Positions 9,169-18,545 of a DNA stretch of 64,000 nucleotides are shown here, piece by piece. The translations under genes and the position numbers were made by a program. The notes under the pieces are model-generated. The model was not told where the DNA came from, did not search any database, and was given only the letters and a program-made list of their open reading frames with translations. Position 1 is the stretch's first letter. Each line of letters begins with the position of its first letter. This DNA comes from Solihabitans fulvus (GTDB lineage Bacteria; Actinomycetota; Actinomycetes; Mycobacteriales; Pseudonocardiaceae): contig NZ_VUOB01000021.1 of the NCBI RefSeq assembly GCF_008386585.1, forward strand, positions 124,001 through 188,000, written 5' to 3'.

Positions 9169-9705
9169 ATGGCGAACAGTTCCGAAAACGCGACCGGCGG
9201 CAACCGCGGCCGGCGACTCAAGACCGTGCTGGCCGGCATCGGTGTCGCCATCGGGGCGATCGCGCTGACCGGCAGCGCCATCGCGGCCTTCTCGATCAAG
9301 GGCGACGGCACGGCGTCGGGCAAGGCGCTCGGCGCAGGCGACCTCAAGGCCCTCGTGTTCACCGAGGTCGCCAACCCGGCCGGTGACCTGCTGCCTGGCG
9401 GGCAGGGCGCCGCGGCCTTCACCGTGGCGAACGACAACGGATTCGCCGTTCAGGTCAACAAGATCACCCTCGGCGGCGTGACGGTGCGGCCGGTGGCCGG
9501 GCAGACCTGCGGGCCGGAGAACTTCTCGGTGCCCAGCGGCCCCATCACGCTCGCCACGCCGCTGGTCGTTCCGGCGAAGGCGACGGCGCAGACCGGGAGC
9601 ATCCCCAACGCCATCTCGTTGTCTGCCAACGCCGGCGATGGTTGCCAGGGGGCGGCGGTGGTCGTCGCGGTCACCGCGATCGACGCGGTGACGGTGGCCG
9701 GCTGA
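9169..9705 (+). CDS. Small exported beta-rich protein with PxGDLLPGG motif
   Basis: 178 residues of unknown family. The N-terminus has a basic patch (GNRGRRLK) and a hydrophobic stretch at about 19-40 (LAGIGVAIGAIALTGSAIAA), which fits a signal peptide or membrane anchor. The mature part contains AGDLLPGGQGAAAFTVANDN (about 71-90) and two Cys (114, 159) that could form a disulfide. The same GDLLPGG-x-GAAxFTVxN block occurs in the next gene (residues 43-59), so the two are paralogous domains. AAAGGGA 10 nt upstream of the ATG at 9169 is a good ribosome binding site. Secretion is well supported, but function is not known. Confidence 0.75.
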   Translation: MANSSENATGGNRGRRLKTVLAGIGVAIGAIALTGSAIAAFSIKGDGTASGKALGAGDLKALVFTEVANPAGDLLPGGQGAAAFTVANDNGFAVQVNKITLGGVTVRPVAGQTCGPENFSVPSGPITLATPLVVPAKATAQTGSIPNAISLSANAGDGCQGAAVVVAVTAIDAVTVAG

Positions 9706-9716
9706 CCGCCGTGCCG

Positions 9717-9764
9717 GCGGCCAGGTGGGCGGGCCCGTTCGGTCACGGCCTCCCATCTGGCCGC
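9717..9764 (+). terminator. Long hairpin between exported-protein genes
   Basis: GCGGCCAGGTGGG (9717-9729) can pair with CCCATCTGGCCGC (9752-9764) through 13 bp, with one G-U pair and a 22-nt loop. There is no T-run. It begins 12 bp after the first gene's stop and 70 bp before the next start, so it may act as a partial terminator or a processing/stability element. Confidence 0.5.
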
Positions 9765-9836
9765 CGAGCGCCGCGCCGGAAGCGCCAATGACGTTGAGCG
9801 GTAAGGAAGTCTGGGCGGTAAGGGAGTTGAGCCGAC

Positions 9837-10502
9837 ATGAGACCAACGCGACTCCTACTGGGCACGGCATTCGCCGCCGTGAGCGCGGGGAGCTGGGCGG
9901 GCGGTGTCGCGGCGGCCGACCCGACACAGCCGCTCGTTCTCGCGGCGGTGAGCAAGCCGGTCGGCGACCTCCTGCCCGGCGGCAGCGGGGCCGCGCAGTT
10001 CACCGTCACGAATCCGAACGCGTTCGGCGTCCGGCTGACGTCGGTGTCGTTCGACCGGGTCGTGTCGTCCTCGAACCCGGCCGGATGCCCGGTCGGCCTG
10101 CTCTCCACCCACGACCAGCGGCCGGCGGGCGGCCTCCCGGTTCCCGCGTCCGGCACCGTGTCCTTTGCCGTGCCGGGCGCGCTGACGCTGTCGCAGGACG
10201 CCACCGACGAGTGTCTCGGCGTGACGTTCGTGGTCGCGGCGCACGCCGAGGGAACCCAGGACGGCGGAGGTGTCGACGCCACGCCGCCCGCCGACACCGG
10301 CGCCGTGGCACCGGGCGAGACGGGCGGGCCCGGATCGGGGTCGACCGGGGAGCCGGCCGCCACCATCCCTACCGGAACGGGAAAACTCGCGTTCACCGGC
10401 GTCCCCGCGTTCGCGCTGGCCGCGCTCGGGCTCGCGGCGGTCGCGGCCGGTGTCGCGCTGCGGACAAGCGGACGGCGCCGCACACGGGAGGTTCGGCGAT
10501 GA
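9837..10502 (+). CDS. LAFTG-type (class E sortase) cell-wall-anchored protein
   Basis: 221 residues. A Sec signal peptide (about 1-27, ending GVAAA) is followed by a domain with PVGDLLPGGSGAAQFTVTNP (41-60), paralogous to the upstream gene, and two Cys (84, 126). A Gly/Pro/Thr-rich linker (about 142-180) leads to LAFTG at 184-188, then a hydrophobic segment (189-208) and a basic tail (RTSGRRRTREVRR). This is the order of a sortase sorting signal, and LAxTG is the class E form used by many actinomycetes. No sortase gene is in the window. AAGGGAG precedes the ATG. Its stop overlaps the next start as ATGA. Confidence 0.82.
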   Translation: MRPTRLLLGTAFAAVSAGSWAGGVAAADPTQPLVLAAVSKPVGDLLPGGSGAAQFTVTNPNAFGVRLTSVSFDRVVSSSNPAGCPVGLLSTHDQRPAGGLPVPASGTVSFAVPGALTLSQDATDECLGVTFVVAAHAEGTQDGGGVDATPPADTGAVAPGETGGPGSGSTGEPAATIPTGTGKLAFTGVPAFALAALGLAAVAAGVALRTSGRRRTREVRR

Positions 10503-11125
10503 GCGCCACGAGAAACGGTCGCGCCCGGCGCGGTGTCGCGGCGGTCCTGATCGGCCGGCGGGCGCTGCCTGCCGCGCTGCTCGCGATCGCCTGCGTGCTG
10601 GCCCCGGGCCCGTCGGCGCAGGCCTACACGCTCGCCGGCGCCGGCACCGCGGGCGGACGGGCCGGCACGCTGATCCGCCCGGACGGCCTCATCTGGACCA
10701 AGGTCGGCGGCGACTGCGACGAGGGCGAGTCGAATCCCGCCTACCGGTCGAACAGCAGTTCACGGGTGTCGTTCACGCCGCCGCAGAAGGGCGTCACCTA
10801 CGTCGTCTGGGTGATCCTCGCCGGAAACCACCCCGACGGAAACTACTACCCCATCACGGGAATGACCCTGCCGACCGGGCCGGTCAGGAACTATCCCGTT
10901 GTCGCGGAACCGAAGCGGAACTACCTGTTCGTCCAGGCCAGGATCGGGAACTGGGTGTCGAACTCGTACGTCGTCGGCTGCACTCCCACCAGACCCGGTG
11001 TGTCCGCTGTCGCGCCGCCGCAGGTCATCCCGATCTGGGGCCTGCCCGCCTACAACGGGAAAGACACACCAGGCAACCCGAACCTGCCCCCGGCCAAGCC
11101 CTCCCCGACCGCCCCAGCAGGGTGA
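10499..11125 (+). CDS. Secreted protein of unknown function
   Basis: 208 residues. A long signal peptide (about 1-42) has a basic start, a hydrophobic core (LPAALLAIACVLAPGPS) and a likely AQA cleavage site. The mature region is Gly/Tyr/Asn-rich and beta-like (GVTYVVWVILAGNHPDGNYY), with a short Pro-rich tail. It has no sorting signal or membrane anchor, so it is probably released or bound non-covalently. The 4-bp ATGA overlap with the LAFTG protein implies translational coupling, and the two products may work together at the cell surface. I do not recognise the family. Confidence 0.72.
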   Translation: MSATRNGRARRGVAAVLIGRRALPAALLAIACVLAPGPSAQAYTLAGAGTAGGRAGTLIRPDGLIWTKVGGDCDEGESNPAYRSNSSSRVSFTPPQKGVTYVVWVILAGNHPDGNYYPITGMTLPTGPVRNYPVVAEPKRNYLFVQARIGNWVSNSYVVGCTPTRPGVSAVAPPQVIPIWGLPAYNGKDTPGNPNLPPAKPSPTAPAG

Positions 11126-11163
11126 GGGCGGCCTCCCCCGCACGCCCCCGCCCCACTGCCCGC

Positions 11164-11197
11164 CCGGCCGCACGGGTCTCCCCACCCGCGCGGCCGG
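11164..11197. terminator. Bidirectional terminator-like hairpin
   Basis: CCGGCCGCACGGGT (11164-11177) pairs with ACCCGCGCGGCCGG (11184-11197), a 14-bp stem with one mismatch and loop CTCCCC. It sits in the 80-bp gap between two convergent stop codons, where a shared terminator is expected. There is no U-tract, as is common in high-GC actinomycetes. Confidence 0.7.
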
Positions 11198-11205
11198 ACG
11201 GTGTC

Positions 11206-12927
11206 TCACTCCGCGCCAACTCCGGTGAGCGCGCGGACCTCCAGATCGGCGTGCGACTCCTCTTCCCGCTTGTTCCGGCGAACGAGGCTGCCGGCGATCG
11301 CCGCGAGGAAACCGATCGGAATCGACACGACACCCGGGTTCTCCAGCGGGAACGGCGCCTTCACCGTGCAGCTGAACAGCGCCGTCGCGTTGCCGACCTG
11401 CTTGGAGTCCTTGGCCACCCCGCACTTGGTCGCCTGCGCCGCGGTCAACGCGACCGCCGGTCGGCCGGAGGACGTCCCGCCCCAACAGACGGGGCTGAGC
11501 AGCACCAGGCCCACCGCGGCGATCAGCCCGGCGTAGATGCCGCACTTCGCACCGAACGTGGTGAACCGCTTCCAGAACAGCGTCAGCAGGATCGCCGGCA
11601 GGTTCGCCGACGCGGCGATCGCGAACGCCACCGCGACCAGGAACGCCACGTTCAGCTCCCTGGCGTAGATCGACACGCCGATGGCGATCGCCCCGATGAA
11701 GAACGCCGACACCTTCGCGACGCGCACCTCCTTGCGCTCCGCGACCTGGGTGTCCTCGACCGGACCGCGCCGGAACACGTTGGCGTACAGGTCATGCGCG
11801 ACCGAGGAGGACGAGGCGAGGGTGAGGCCGGCGACCACCGCGAGAATCGTCGCGAACGCCACCGACGCGATGAACGCGAGCATCGCCGCGCCACCACCGG
11901 TGCCCGCACCGCCGCCGAGCGTCTCGGCCAGCGTCGGCGCGGCCGTGTTGCCGCTGGGGTCCGCCGTCTTGATCGCCTTGGTGCCCACCAGCGCCGCCGC
12001 GCCGAACCCGATCGCCAGCGTCATCAGGTAGAACACGCCGATGATGGCGATGGCCCAGTTCACCGACTTCCGCACGGTCTTGGAGTCGGGCACGGTGTAG
12101 AACCGCACCAGCACGTGCGGCAGGCCCGCGGTGCCGAGCACCAGCGCGATGCCGAGGCTGATCAGGTCGATCTTGCTCCAGGCGTCGGTGGCCCCGTACT
12201 TCAGGCCGGGCTGGAGGAACGCGTCGCCCTTGCCGCTCTGCGAGGCCGCGGCGCTGAGCAGGTCGCCGATGTTGAAGTTGAACTTGGCGAGCACCATCAC
12301 CGTCATGACGGCCGCGCCGACCATCAGCAGCACCGCCTTGACGATCTGCACCCAGGTGGTGCCCTTCATGCCGCCGACGGTGACATAGAAGATCATCAAC
12401 GCGCCGACCGCGACGATCACCCAGATCTTCGCGCCGTCGCCGGACACGCCGAGCAGCAGCGAGACCAGCGAACCGGCCCCGACCATCTGCGCCACCAGGT
12501 AGAAGATCGACACGACGATCGTGGACACGCCGGCCGCGGCCCGGATCGGGCGCTGCCTCAGGCGCAGCGCCAGCACGTCGGCCATGGTGTAGCGGCCCGA
12601 GTTGCGCAGCAGCTCGGCCACCAGCAGCAACGCCACGAGCCAGGCGACCAGGAAGCCGATCGAGTACAGGAAGCCGTCGTAGCCCGACAGCGCGATCATC
12701 CCGGCGATCCCGAGGAAGGACGCGGCCGACATGTAGTCGCCGCTGATCGCGATCCCGTTCTGTAGTCCCGAGAACGCCCGGCCGCCGTCGTAGAAGTCCA
12801 GCGCCCGCTTGGACTTGCGGCTGGACCACACGGTGATGCCCACCGTGATCACCACGAACGCCGCGAACAGGCCGATGGTCAGGCCGCGGTGCGACGGTTC
12901 CGCCGCCGCGAAGTTCAGCGCTTTCAT
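11206..12927 (-). CDS. actP: Cation/acetate symporter (SSS family)
   Basis: A 573-residue sodium:solute symporter with about 13 hydrophobic segments. SSS-type sequences include DFYDGGRAFSGLQNGIAISGDYMSAASFLG near the N-terminus and DLYANVFRRG in the second half. It resembles the ActP/MctC branch, which imports acetate and other short monocarboxylates. A loop near residues 495-520 (LSPVCWGGTSSGRPAV) and the poorly conserved C-terminus are typical of actinomycete members. It overlaps the upstream DUF485 gene by 4 bp, and acs lies before that, matching the acs-yjcH-actP order. It should supply acetate to Acs. Confidence 0.92.
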   Translation of the reverse strand: MKALNFAAAEPSHRGLTIGLFAAFVVITVGITVWSSRKSKRALDFYDGGRAFSGLQNGIAISGDYMSAASFLGIAGMIALSGYDGFLYSIGFLVAWLVALLLVAELLRNSGRYTMADVLALRLRQRPIRAAAGVSTIVVSIFYLVAQMVGAGSLVSLLLGVSGDGAKIWVIVAVGALMIFYVTVGGMKGTTWVQIVKAVLLMVGAAVMTVMVLAKFNFNIGDLLSAAASQSGKGDAFLQPGLKYGATDAWSKIDLISLGIALVLGTAGLPHVLVRFYTVPDSKTVRKSVNWAIAIIGVFYLMTLAIGFGAAALVGTKAIKTADPSGNTAAPTLAETLGGGAGTGGGAAMLAFIASVAFATILAVVAGLTLASSSSVAHDLYANVFRRGPVEDTQVAERKEVRVAKVSAFFIGAIAIGVSIYARELNVAFLVAVAFAIAASANLPAILLTLFWKRFTTFGAKCGIYAGLIAAVGLVLLSPVCWGGTSSGRPAVALTAAQATKCGVAKDSKQVGNATALFSCTVKAPFPLENPGVVSIPIGFLAAIAGSLVRRNKREEESHADLEVRALTGVGAE

Positions 12928-13283
12928 CGAACCTGACCTTCCGCGCGCAGTTCCTCGGCCAGCGGGTCGAGCCGCCGCCTCGAGTAGGAGGCGTACACGA
13001 TGGCGATGGCGAAGGTGGACACGAACTGCAACAGTCCGAGCAGCAGTGCCACGTTGACGCTGCCGAACACCTTGATCGCCATGAACCCCCTGGCGTAGGC
13101 GGACAGCAGCACGTACAGCAGGTACCAGGCCAGGAACACGGCCGTCATCGAGAACACGAACCGGCGAAACCGCGTGCGCAGCTCGGCGAACCGGGGATCC
13201 GCGGCGATCGCACGGGCGCGCGGGTCACCAGCCGACGGCTCCGTCGGCGGTGAACCGGCCACCGTCTCGGTTGGGCGAATCAC
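12924..13283 (-). CDS. DUF485 inner-membrane protein (YjcH-like)
   Basis: 119 residues with two membrane helices (about 52-74 and 86-110) and DPRFAELRTRFRRFVFSMTAVFLAWYLLYVLL, the usual start of DUF485 proteins. The family is almost always found directly upstream of actP and is thought to assist the symporter; its exact role is unknown. It overlaps actP by 4 bp (ATGA) and lies 43 bp after acs, so the three genes form one operon. Confidence 0.9.
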   Translation of the reverse strand: MIRPTETVAGSPPTEPSAGDPRARAIAADPRFAELRTRFRRFVFSMTAVFLAWYLLYVLLSAYARGFMAIKVFGSVNVALLLGLLQFVSTFAIAIVYASYSRRRLDPLAEELRAEGQVR

Positions 13284-13326
13284 GAAAGCACTACCCCTCT
13301 TGTTGTTGTGGCCGAGCGGTGTCGGC

Positions 13327-15291
13327 TCATTCCTCGGTGGCGCCGGCGCTCAGGCCGCTGCTGATCTGATCCATGACGGAGGAGTCCTGGAGGGTGGTGA
13401 CGTCGCCGAGCGGACGGTTCTCGGCCACGTCGCGCAGGAGCCGGCGCATGATCTTGCCGGACCGCGTCTTGGGCAGCTCCGGCACGACGATCACCTGTCG
13501 TGGCTTGGCGATCGCGCCGATCTGCGTGGCGACGTGCGCCCGCAGCTCGCCGGCGAGCGCGGCGCCCTCGGACTCGTCGCGGGCCGCGTCGCCGCGCAGG
13601 ATCACGAACGCCACGATGCCCTGGCCCGTCGTCGCGTCCGCCGCGCCGACCACCGCCGCCTCGGCGACCCTGGGGTGCGACACCAGCGCGGACTCCACCT
13701 CGGCGGTGGAGATGTTGTGGCCGGACACCAACATCACGTCGTCGATGCGGCCGAGCAGCCACAGGTCGCCGTCCTGGTCGCGCTTGGCGCCGTCCCCGGT
13801 GAGGTACCTGCCGGGCAGGTCCGACCAGTAGGTGCGGACGAAACGCTCGTCGTCGCCCCAGATCGTGCGGGCCATGCTCGGCCACGGCTCGGTGGCCACG
13901 AGCCTGCCGCCCTCGCCGTTGCCGACCGGATTCCCGTTTCGGTCAACCACGTCCACGGCGATGCCCGGCAGCGGGTCCATCGCGGAACCCGGCTTGGTCG
14001 CGGTCACACCGGGCAGCGGGGAGATCATGATCGCGCCGGTCTCGGTCTGCCACCAGGTGTCCACGATCGGCGTGCGGTTGCCGCCGATGTTCTCGCGGTA
14101 CCAGATCCACGCCTCGGGGTTGATCGGCTCGCCGACGCTGCCGAGCACGCGCAGCGAGGACAGGTCGTGGCGGGCGGGGATGTCGCTGCCCCACTTCATG
14201 AACGTCCGCACCGCCGTCGGCGCGGTGTAGAGGATCGTGACGCCGTAGCGCTCGATCACCTCCCACCAGCGGCCGCGATCGGGGGTGTCGGGGGTGCCCT
14301 CGTACATGACCTGGGTGGCGCCGTTGGCCAGCGGGCCGTACACGAGGTAGCTGTGCCCGGTGACCCAGCCGATGTCGGCGGTGCACCAGTAGACGTCGGT
14401 CTCCGGCTTCAGGTCGAACACCGCGTCGTGGGTGTAGGCGGCCTGCGTCAGGTAGCCGCCCGAGGTGTGCAGGATGCCCTTGGGCTTACCCGTGGTGCCC
14501 GAGGTGTAGAGGATGAACAGCGGGTGCTCGGCGTCGAAGGACTCCGGCTCGTGCTCGGGCGACGCGGTGTCGACGACCTCGTGCCACCACAGGTCGCGGC
14601 CCTGCGTCCAGTCGACCTCGGCGCCGGTTCGCCGCACCACCACCACGTGCTCGACTGAGGTGTCGTCCGCGACGGCCGCGTCCACCGTCGCCTTGAGCGG
14701 GCTCGGCTTCCCCCTCCGGTACCCGCCGTCGGCGGTGATCACCAGCTTCGCGCCGGCGTCCGCGACCCGCGAGCGCAGCGACTCGGCCGAGAAACCGCCG
14801 AACACCACCGAGTGCGTCGCGCCGATCCTGGCGCACGCCAGCATCGCGACCACGGCCTCCGGGATCATCGGCAGGTAGATCGCCACCCGGTCGCCCTGAC
14901 CGACCCCCAGGGCGGTCAGGGCGTTCGCGGCCCGGCTCACCTCCCCGAGCAGGTCGGCGTAGGTGATGGTCCTGGTGTCCCCCGGCTCGCCCTCCCAGTG
15001 GATGGCGACGCGCTCGCCGTGGCCGGCCGCCACGTGCCGGTCAACGCAGTTGTAGGCCACGTTCAGCCTGCCGCCGACGAACCACTTCGCGAACGGCGGG
15101 TTGCTCCAGTCCAGGATCTCCCGCCACGGCTGCGTCCACGACAGCCGCAACGCCTGCCGGTGCCAGAAGCCGAGGCGGTCCCGCGCCGCCGTGTCGTACT
15201 CGGCGCCGCCCACATTGGCCGCGGCCGCCAGCTCTGCCGGTGGCTCGAACCGGCGGACCTCGTGCAGCAGATTGGACAGTGTGGTGCTCAC
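13327..15291 (-). CDS. acs: Acetyl-CoA synthetase
   Basis: A 654-residue AMP-forming enzyme (acetate + ATP + CoA to acetyl-CoA), matching the family length of about 650. Motifs: [20 protein letters not shown] (ATP loop), [40 protein letters not shown] (acetate pocket) and [15 protein letters not shown] near the C-terminus, whose Lys is the catalytic residue and the usual site of regulatory acetylation. The GTG at 15291 is preferred: AGGAG lies 8-12 nt upstream and it gives the standard N-terminus, whereas an in-frame ATG 73 codons earlier adds non-homologous sequence. First gene of the acs-DUF485-actP operon. Confidence 0.95.
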   Translation of the reverse strand: MSTTLSNLLHEVRRFEPPAELAAAANVGGAEYDTAARDRLGFWHRQALRLSWTQPWREILDWSNPPFAKWFVGGRLNVAYNCVDRHVAAGHGERVAIHWEGEPGDTRTITYADLLGEVSRAANALTALGVGQGDRVAIYLPMIPEAVVAMLACARIGATHSVVFGGFSAESLRSRVADAGAKLVITADGGYRRGKPSPLKATVDAAVADDTSVEHVVVVRRTGAEVDWTQGRDLWWHEVVDTASPEHEPESFDAEHPLFILYTSGTTGKPKGILHTSGGYLTQAAYTHDAVFDLKPETDVYWCTADIGWVTGHSYLVYGPLANGATQVMYEGTPDTPDRGRWWEVIERYGVTILYTAPTAVRTFMKWGSDIPARHDLSSLRVLGSVGEPINPEAWIWYRENIGGNRTPIVDTWWQTETGAIMISPLPGVTATKPGSAMDPLPGIAVDVVDRNGNPVGNGEGGRLVATEPWPSMARTIWGDDERFVRTYWSDLPGRYLTGDGAKRDQDGDLWLLGRIDDVMLVSGHNISTAEVESALVSHPRVAEAAVVGAADATTGQGIVAFVILRGDAARDESEGAALAGELRAHVATQIGAIAKPRQVIVVPELPKTRSGKIMRRLLRDVAENRPLGDVTTLQDSSVMDQISSGLSAGATEE

Positions 15292-15728
15292 CGACGACTC
15301 CTGAAGGCTCGGTTGGCTGTGCGGCTGGTGACGTGCGTGATGACCCGGTGGCCGCGCCGCAGTCACTGGGGAGGGCTCGGCGCGGCCGCCGGGTCGATGA
15401 CTGACCGGGAAGCGGGGCGCTTCACCCGAACAGCGTTCACACAGCGTGACTCCTACTGGCCCGACTTGCGTCGTGGTCCAGACCGCAATCCCCAACCAGG
15501 AGCACCGCAATCCAGACCTGAATGGACCGCAAATCCCAACTCTTTCTTAATCCGACGCCCAAGTGGTGCGGTCGGCGCCGAGATTCCGCTACGGTGCGTG
15601 CGGCCGTGGCCAACGGGCCGGCACCACACGGATGGCATAGAGCCAATCACACATGGTGACGGAGCGGTGGCGGGCTTTCGTCTGGGGGGACGACAGCAGG
15701 TCGGGACGAGCACGGGGGTGCACACGTC
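15292..15728. promoter_or_regulatory. acs / LAL divergent region with 22-bp-phased ACCGCAA repeats
   Basis: A 437-bp region with no gene. Three direct copies of ACCGCAA (15482, 15504, 15526) are spaced exactly 22 bp apart, which is two helical turns. The first copy is part of a 22-nt stretch (15468-15489) that matches 29469-29490 at 20 of 22 positions. Both copies have the same orientation relative to a minus-strand gene downstream, acs here and the toxin operon there. Phased heptamers are a hallmark of cooperative activators such as SARPs; which protein binds here is not known. Confidence 0.6.
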
Positions 15729-18542
15729 ATGCGCGACAACGCGTGGACGATGGTGGGGCGGGACGCGCAGCTGCGCGCCGCGCGGGAGTTGTTAGTGGCC
15801 GCGCCGGAGGGAGCCCGGCGGTTGCTGTTCGACGGTCCGTCCGGGATCGGCAAGACGTCGCTGCTGCGCGCCACCGCGGAACTGGCCGCGGAGCAGGGAC
15901 TACGGGTGGCGCTGGCCAGGGCGCACCCGCTCGAGCAGGACTTCGCGTTCGGCATCATCCGGCAGCTGATCGAGCCGCGACTGGCCGAGCTGTCCGATGC
16001 GGACCGGCTCGCCGTGCTCGGCGCGGAGCCGACCCCGGCCAGCCGGGTCGTGTGGGGCGATCCCGGCGTCGGCGAGGTCGTGACCTCGGCCGTGCTGCCC
16101 AGCCTCGGCGAACTGGTGCGCAGGCTCGCGCGGCGCGCTCCGCTGCTGGTGGCCATCGACGACCTCCAGTGGGCCGACGCGGCCTCGTTGCGGCTGCTGG
16201 ACTATCTGGCCGAACGCACAGCCGAGCTGCCGCTGGTGTTCGCCGCGACCGTGACCTCGGGGGAGGTCGGCGGGCAGCAGGCCCTGGTCCGCGCGGTCGC
16301 CGACCGCTGCACGCGGGTGCCGGTGGAGGGGCTGTGCGCCGACGACGCGGCCGCGCTGGCCGCCGAGGTGTTCGGGCGGGCGCCCGAGCCCGGCCTGTTG
16401 GCCGCCTGCCTCCGCGCCACCGACGGCAACCCGTTCCTGTTGCGGGAGTTGACCGTCGCGCTGGCCGACGACGGGATCGAGCCGACCGACGAGGCGGTCA
16501 GGCACGTGCGGGAGTTCAGCCCGCGCACCGTTTCCCGGTGGGTGCTCACCAGGATGCGGCGCTGCGGCACCGGCGCGCTCGAGCTGGCCAGGGCCGTCGC
16601 GGTGCTCGGCGACGGCACGACGCCGGCGACCGCGGCCGAGCTGGCCGGGCTATCCGGGCCGGTGGCCGAGACCGCGGTCGAGGCGCTCGCCAGGATGCGG
16701 CTGCTTGCGCCGGACACCGCCGGTGGCCTGCGGTTCGCGCACTCCATCGTGCGCAACGCCGTCGGCGGGAACGTCACGCCCAACGCGACGCGGCTCGCCC
16801 ACCAGCGGGCCGCGCGGCTGCTGCACGACCGCGCCCGGCCCACTGCGGAGGTCGCGGCGCACCTGCTGGCCACCGACCCGGTCGGCGAGGCGTGGGCGGC
16901 GCAGGTGCTGACCCGCGCCGGCCGCGAGGCCGCCGCCGCCGGCTCGGCCGACGCGAGCGTGACCTTCCTCGGCAGGGCGCTGGCGGAGCCCGCGACGCCG
17001 GCCGCGCGGGTCGCCCTGCTGGCCGAACTCGGGCGGGCCGAGCTGTGCACCGACCTGCCCACCGCCGTCGAGCACCTGCGCGAGGTGCTCGACCAGGCCG
17101 AGGATCCCTCCGTCGTGGCGGGGGCCGCGCGGGACCTCGCGCTCGGGCTGCACCAGCGCGGCGAGGCGACCGAGGCGCTCGCGGTGCTGGAGCGGGCCGG
17201 CGCGCGGCTGGCCGGGGAGCAGGACACCGACCTCGCCGACCAGCTGACCGCGCTGACCCTCGGGCTCAGCTTCCACGATTCGAGCCCGGCGCGGGTGGCG
17301 ATGGTGGAACGGTTGCGGCGCAAGGAGAATCTGGCGCCCGACGTGGAGCGGTTCGTGGCCGCGACCATCGCGATGCACCGGTCAGCGGACGGCGACTCGA
17401 TGGCCGAGGCGGTGCGCAGCGCGCGCCGGCTCATGGAACTCGGGCCCGCGCCGACCCCGCAGGGCGCGTGGGCGTACTTCGCGGCGGCCGGCGCGCTGTG
17501 CCGGGCCGACGAGTTCGACCTCGCCGAGCAGTGCGCGCACTCGATGATCGCGCACGCGACGCGGGTCGGGCTGTGGGTGTACGAGGAGATCGGGCACGTC
17601 GTGCTCAGCAGGGTCGCCTACCACCGGGGCAGGCTGAGCGAGTCGATCGAACACGGGCGGATCGCCAGCGGCCTGCTCTCGGCGATGAGTTCGGACAGAA
17701 GAGCCTTGTCCGCCAGCTACATCTGGCTCGCCGAGTGCTATGTGGAGCGTGCTGACTTCGACGCAGCGAACGAGATCTTCACCCAGGTCGGGCTGCTGGG
17801 CGCGGGGCCGAGGGCCGCGCTGGCCCCGAGCATGATCAGCATTCGGGGGCTGGCCCGCGCGTCGACCGGGGACGCGCGCGGGGCGCTGTCCGACCACCTG
17901 GAGCACGGGAGGGTGTGGCTGGCGCAGGGGCAGCGCAACCCGGCCGTGCATCCGTGGCGATCGCGGGCGGCGCTGGCGCACCATCGGCTCGGCGAACACG
18001 ACCTCGCGCACGAGCTGGCGCTCGAGGAGCTGAACCTGGCGCGGCGCTGGGGCGCGGCCCGCCCGATCGGCACGGCGGCGCGGGTGCTCGGGGTGGTGCG
18101 CGGCGGCGAGGGAATCGACCTGCTGGCCGAGTCCGCGGAGTTGCTTGGGCGATCGCAGGCCAGGCTAGAGTACGCACACACGTTGCTGCGCCTTGGCATC
18201 GCGCACCACCGGAAGGGACGGCCGGGCGACGCGCGGGCGAACCTGCTGCGGTGTCAGCAGGTCGCCATGGCGTGCGGGGCCGGGCCGCTGGCCGCGCAGG
18301 CCGCGGCGGCGCTGGACCGGATGGGGACGCGGCGCACGCGGTCGGCTCGATTCGGCGCGGATGCGTTGAGCGAGCAGGAGAAGCGGATCGCGACGCTCGC
18401 GGCGGCCGGGCAGACGAACCGACAGATCGCGGAGCAGTTCCACCTGACACTGCGGACCGTGGAGACGCACCTGACGAGCACGTACCGCAAGCTGGATATC
18501 GCGGGGCGGCGGCAGCTGGCCGGCGCGATCGGGAGGCGGTAG
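15729..18542 (+). CDS. LAL-type (large ATP-binding LuxR) regulator
   Basis: A 937-residue STAND ATPase. The Walker A GPSGIGKT lies at 36-43 and Walker B in LLVAIDDLQWADAAS near 138-150. Helical, TPR-like repeats fill the middle. The C-terminal LuxR HTH (about 870-932) contains TNRQIAEQFHLTLRTVETHL. LAL proteins bind DNA through the HTH and are switched by a ligand and nucleotide; the ligand here is unknown. MRDNAWTMVGRDAQL at the N-terminus is related to the LAL at 32527-35337, so the two are paralogues. A GGGAGG near its 3' end provides the ribosome binding site of the next small gene. Confidence 0.93.
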   Translation: MRDNAWTMVGRDAQLRAARELLVAAPEGARRLLFDGPSGIGKTSLLRATAELAAEQGLRVALARAHPLEQDFAFGIIRQLIEPRLAELSDADRLAVLGAEPTPASRVVWGDPGVGEVVTSAVLPSLGELVRRLARRAPLLVAIDDLQWADAASLRLLDYLAERTAELPLVFAATVTSGEVGGQQALVRAVADRCTRVPVEGLCADDAAALAAEVFGRAPEPGLLAACLRATDGNPFLLRELTVALADDGIEPTDEAVRHVREFSPRTVSRWVLTRMRRCGTGALELARAVAVLGDGTTPATAAELAGLSGPVAETAVEALARMRLLAPDTAGGLRFAHSIVRNAVGGNVTPNATRLAHQRAARLLHDRARPTAEVAAHLLATDPVGEAWAAQVLTRAGREAAAAGSADASVTFLGRALAEPATPAARVALLAELGRAELCTDLPTAVEHLREVLDQAEDPSVVAGAARDLALGLHQRGEATEALAVLERAGARLAGEQDTDLADQLTALTLGLSFHDSSPARVAMVERLRRKENLAPDVERFVAATIAMHRSADGDSMAEAVRSARRLMELGPAPTPQGAWAYFAAAGALCRADEFDLAEQCAHSMIAHATRVGLWVYEEIGHVVLSRVAYHRGRLSESIEHGRIASGLLSAMSSDRRALSASYIWLAECYVERADFDAANEIFTQVGLLGAGPRAALAPSMISIRGLARASTGDARGALSDHLEHGRVWLAQGQRNPAVHPWRSRAALAHHRLGEHDLAHELALEELNLARRWGAARPIGTAARVLGVVRGGEGIDLLAESAELLGRSQARLEYAHTLLRLGIAHHRKGRPGDARANLLRCQQVAMACGAGPLAAQAAAALDRMGTRRTRSARFGADALSEQEKRIATLAAAGQTNRQIAEQFHLTLRTVETHLTSTYRKLDIAGRRQLAGAIGRR

Positions 18543-18545
18543 GCG

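Noticed and set aside
10270..12765. Long plus-strand open frame over actP
   Set aside because: It lies antisense to actP, has Arg/Gly/Ala-rich shadow composition and no family motif; high GC makes such frames common.
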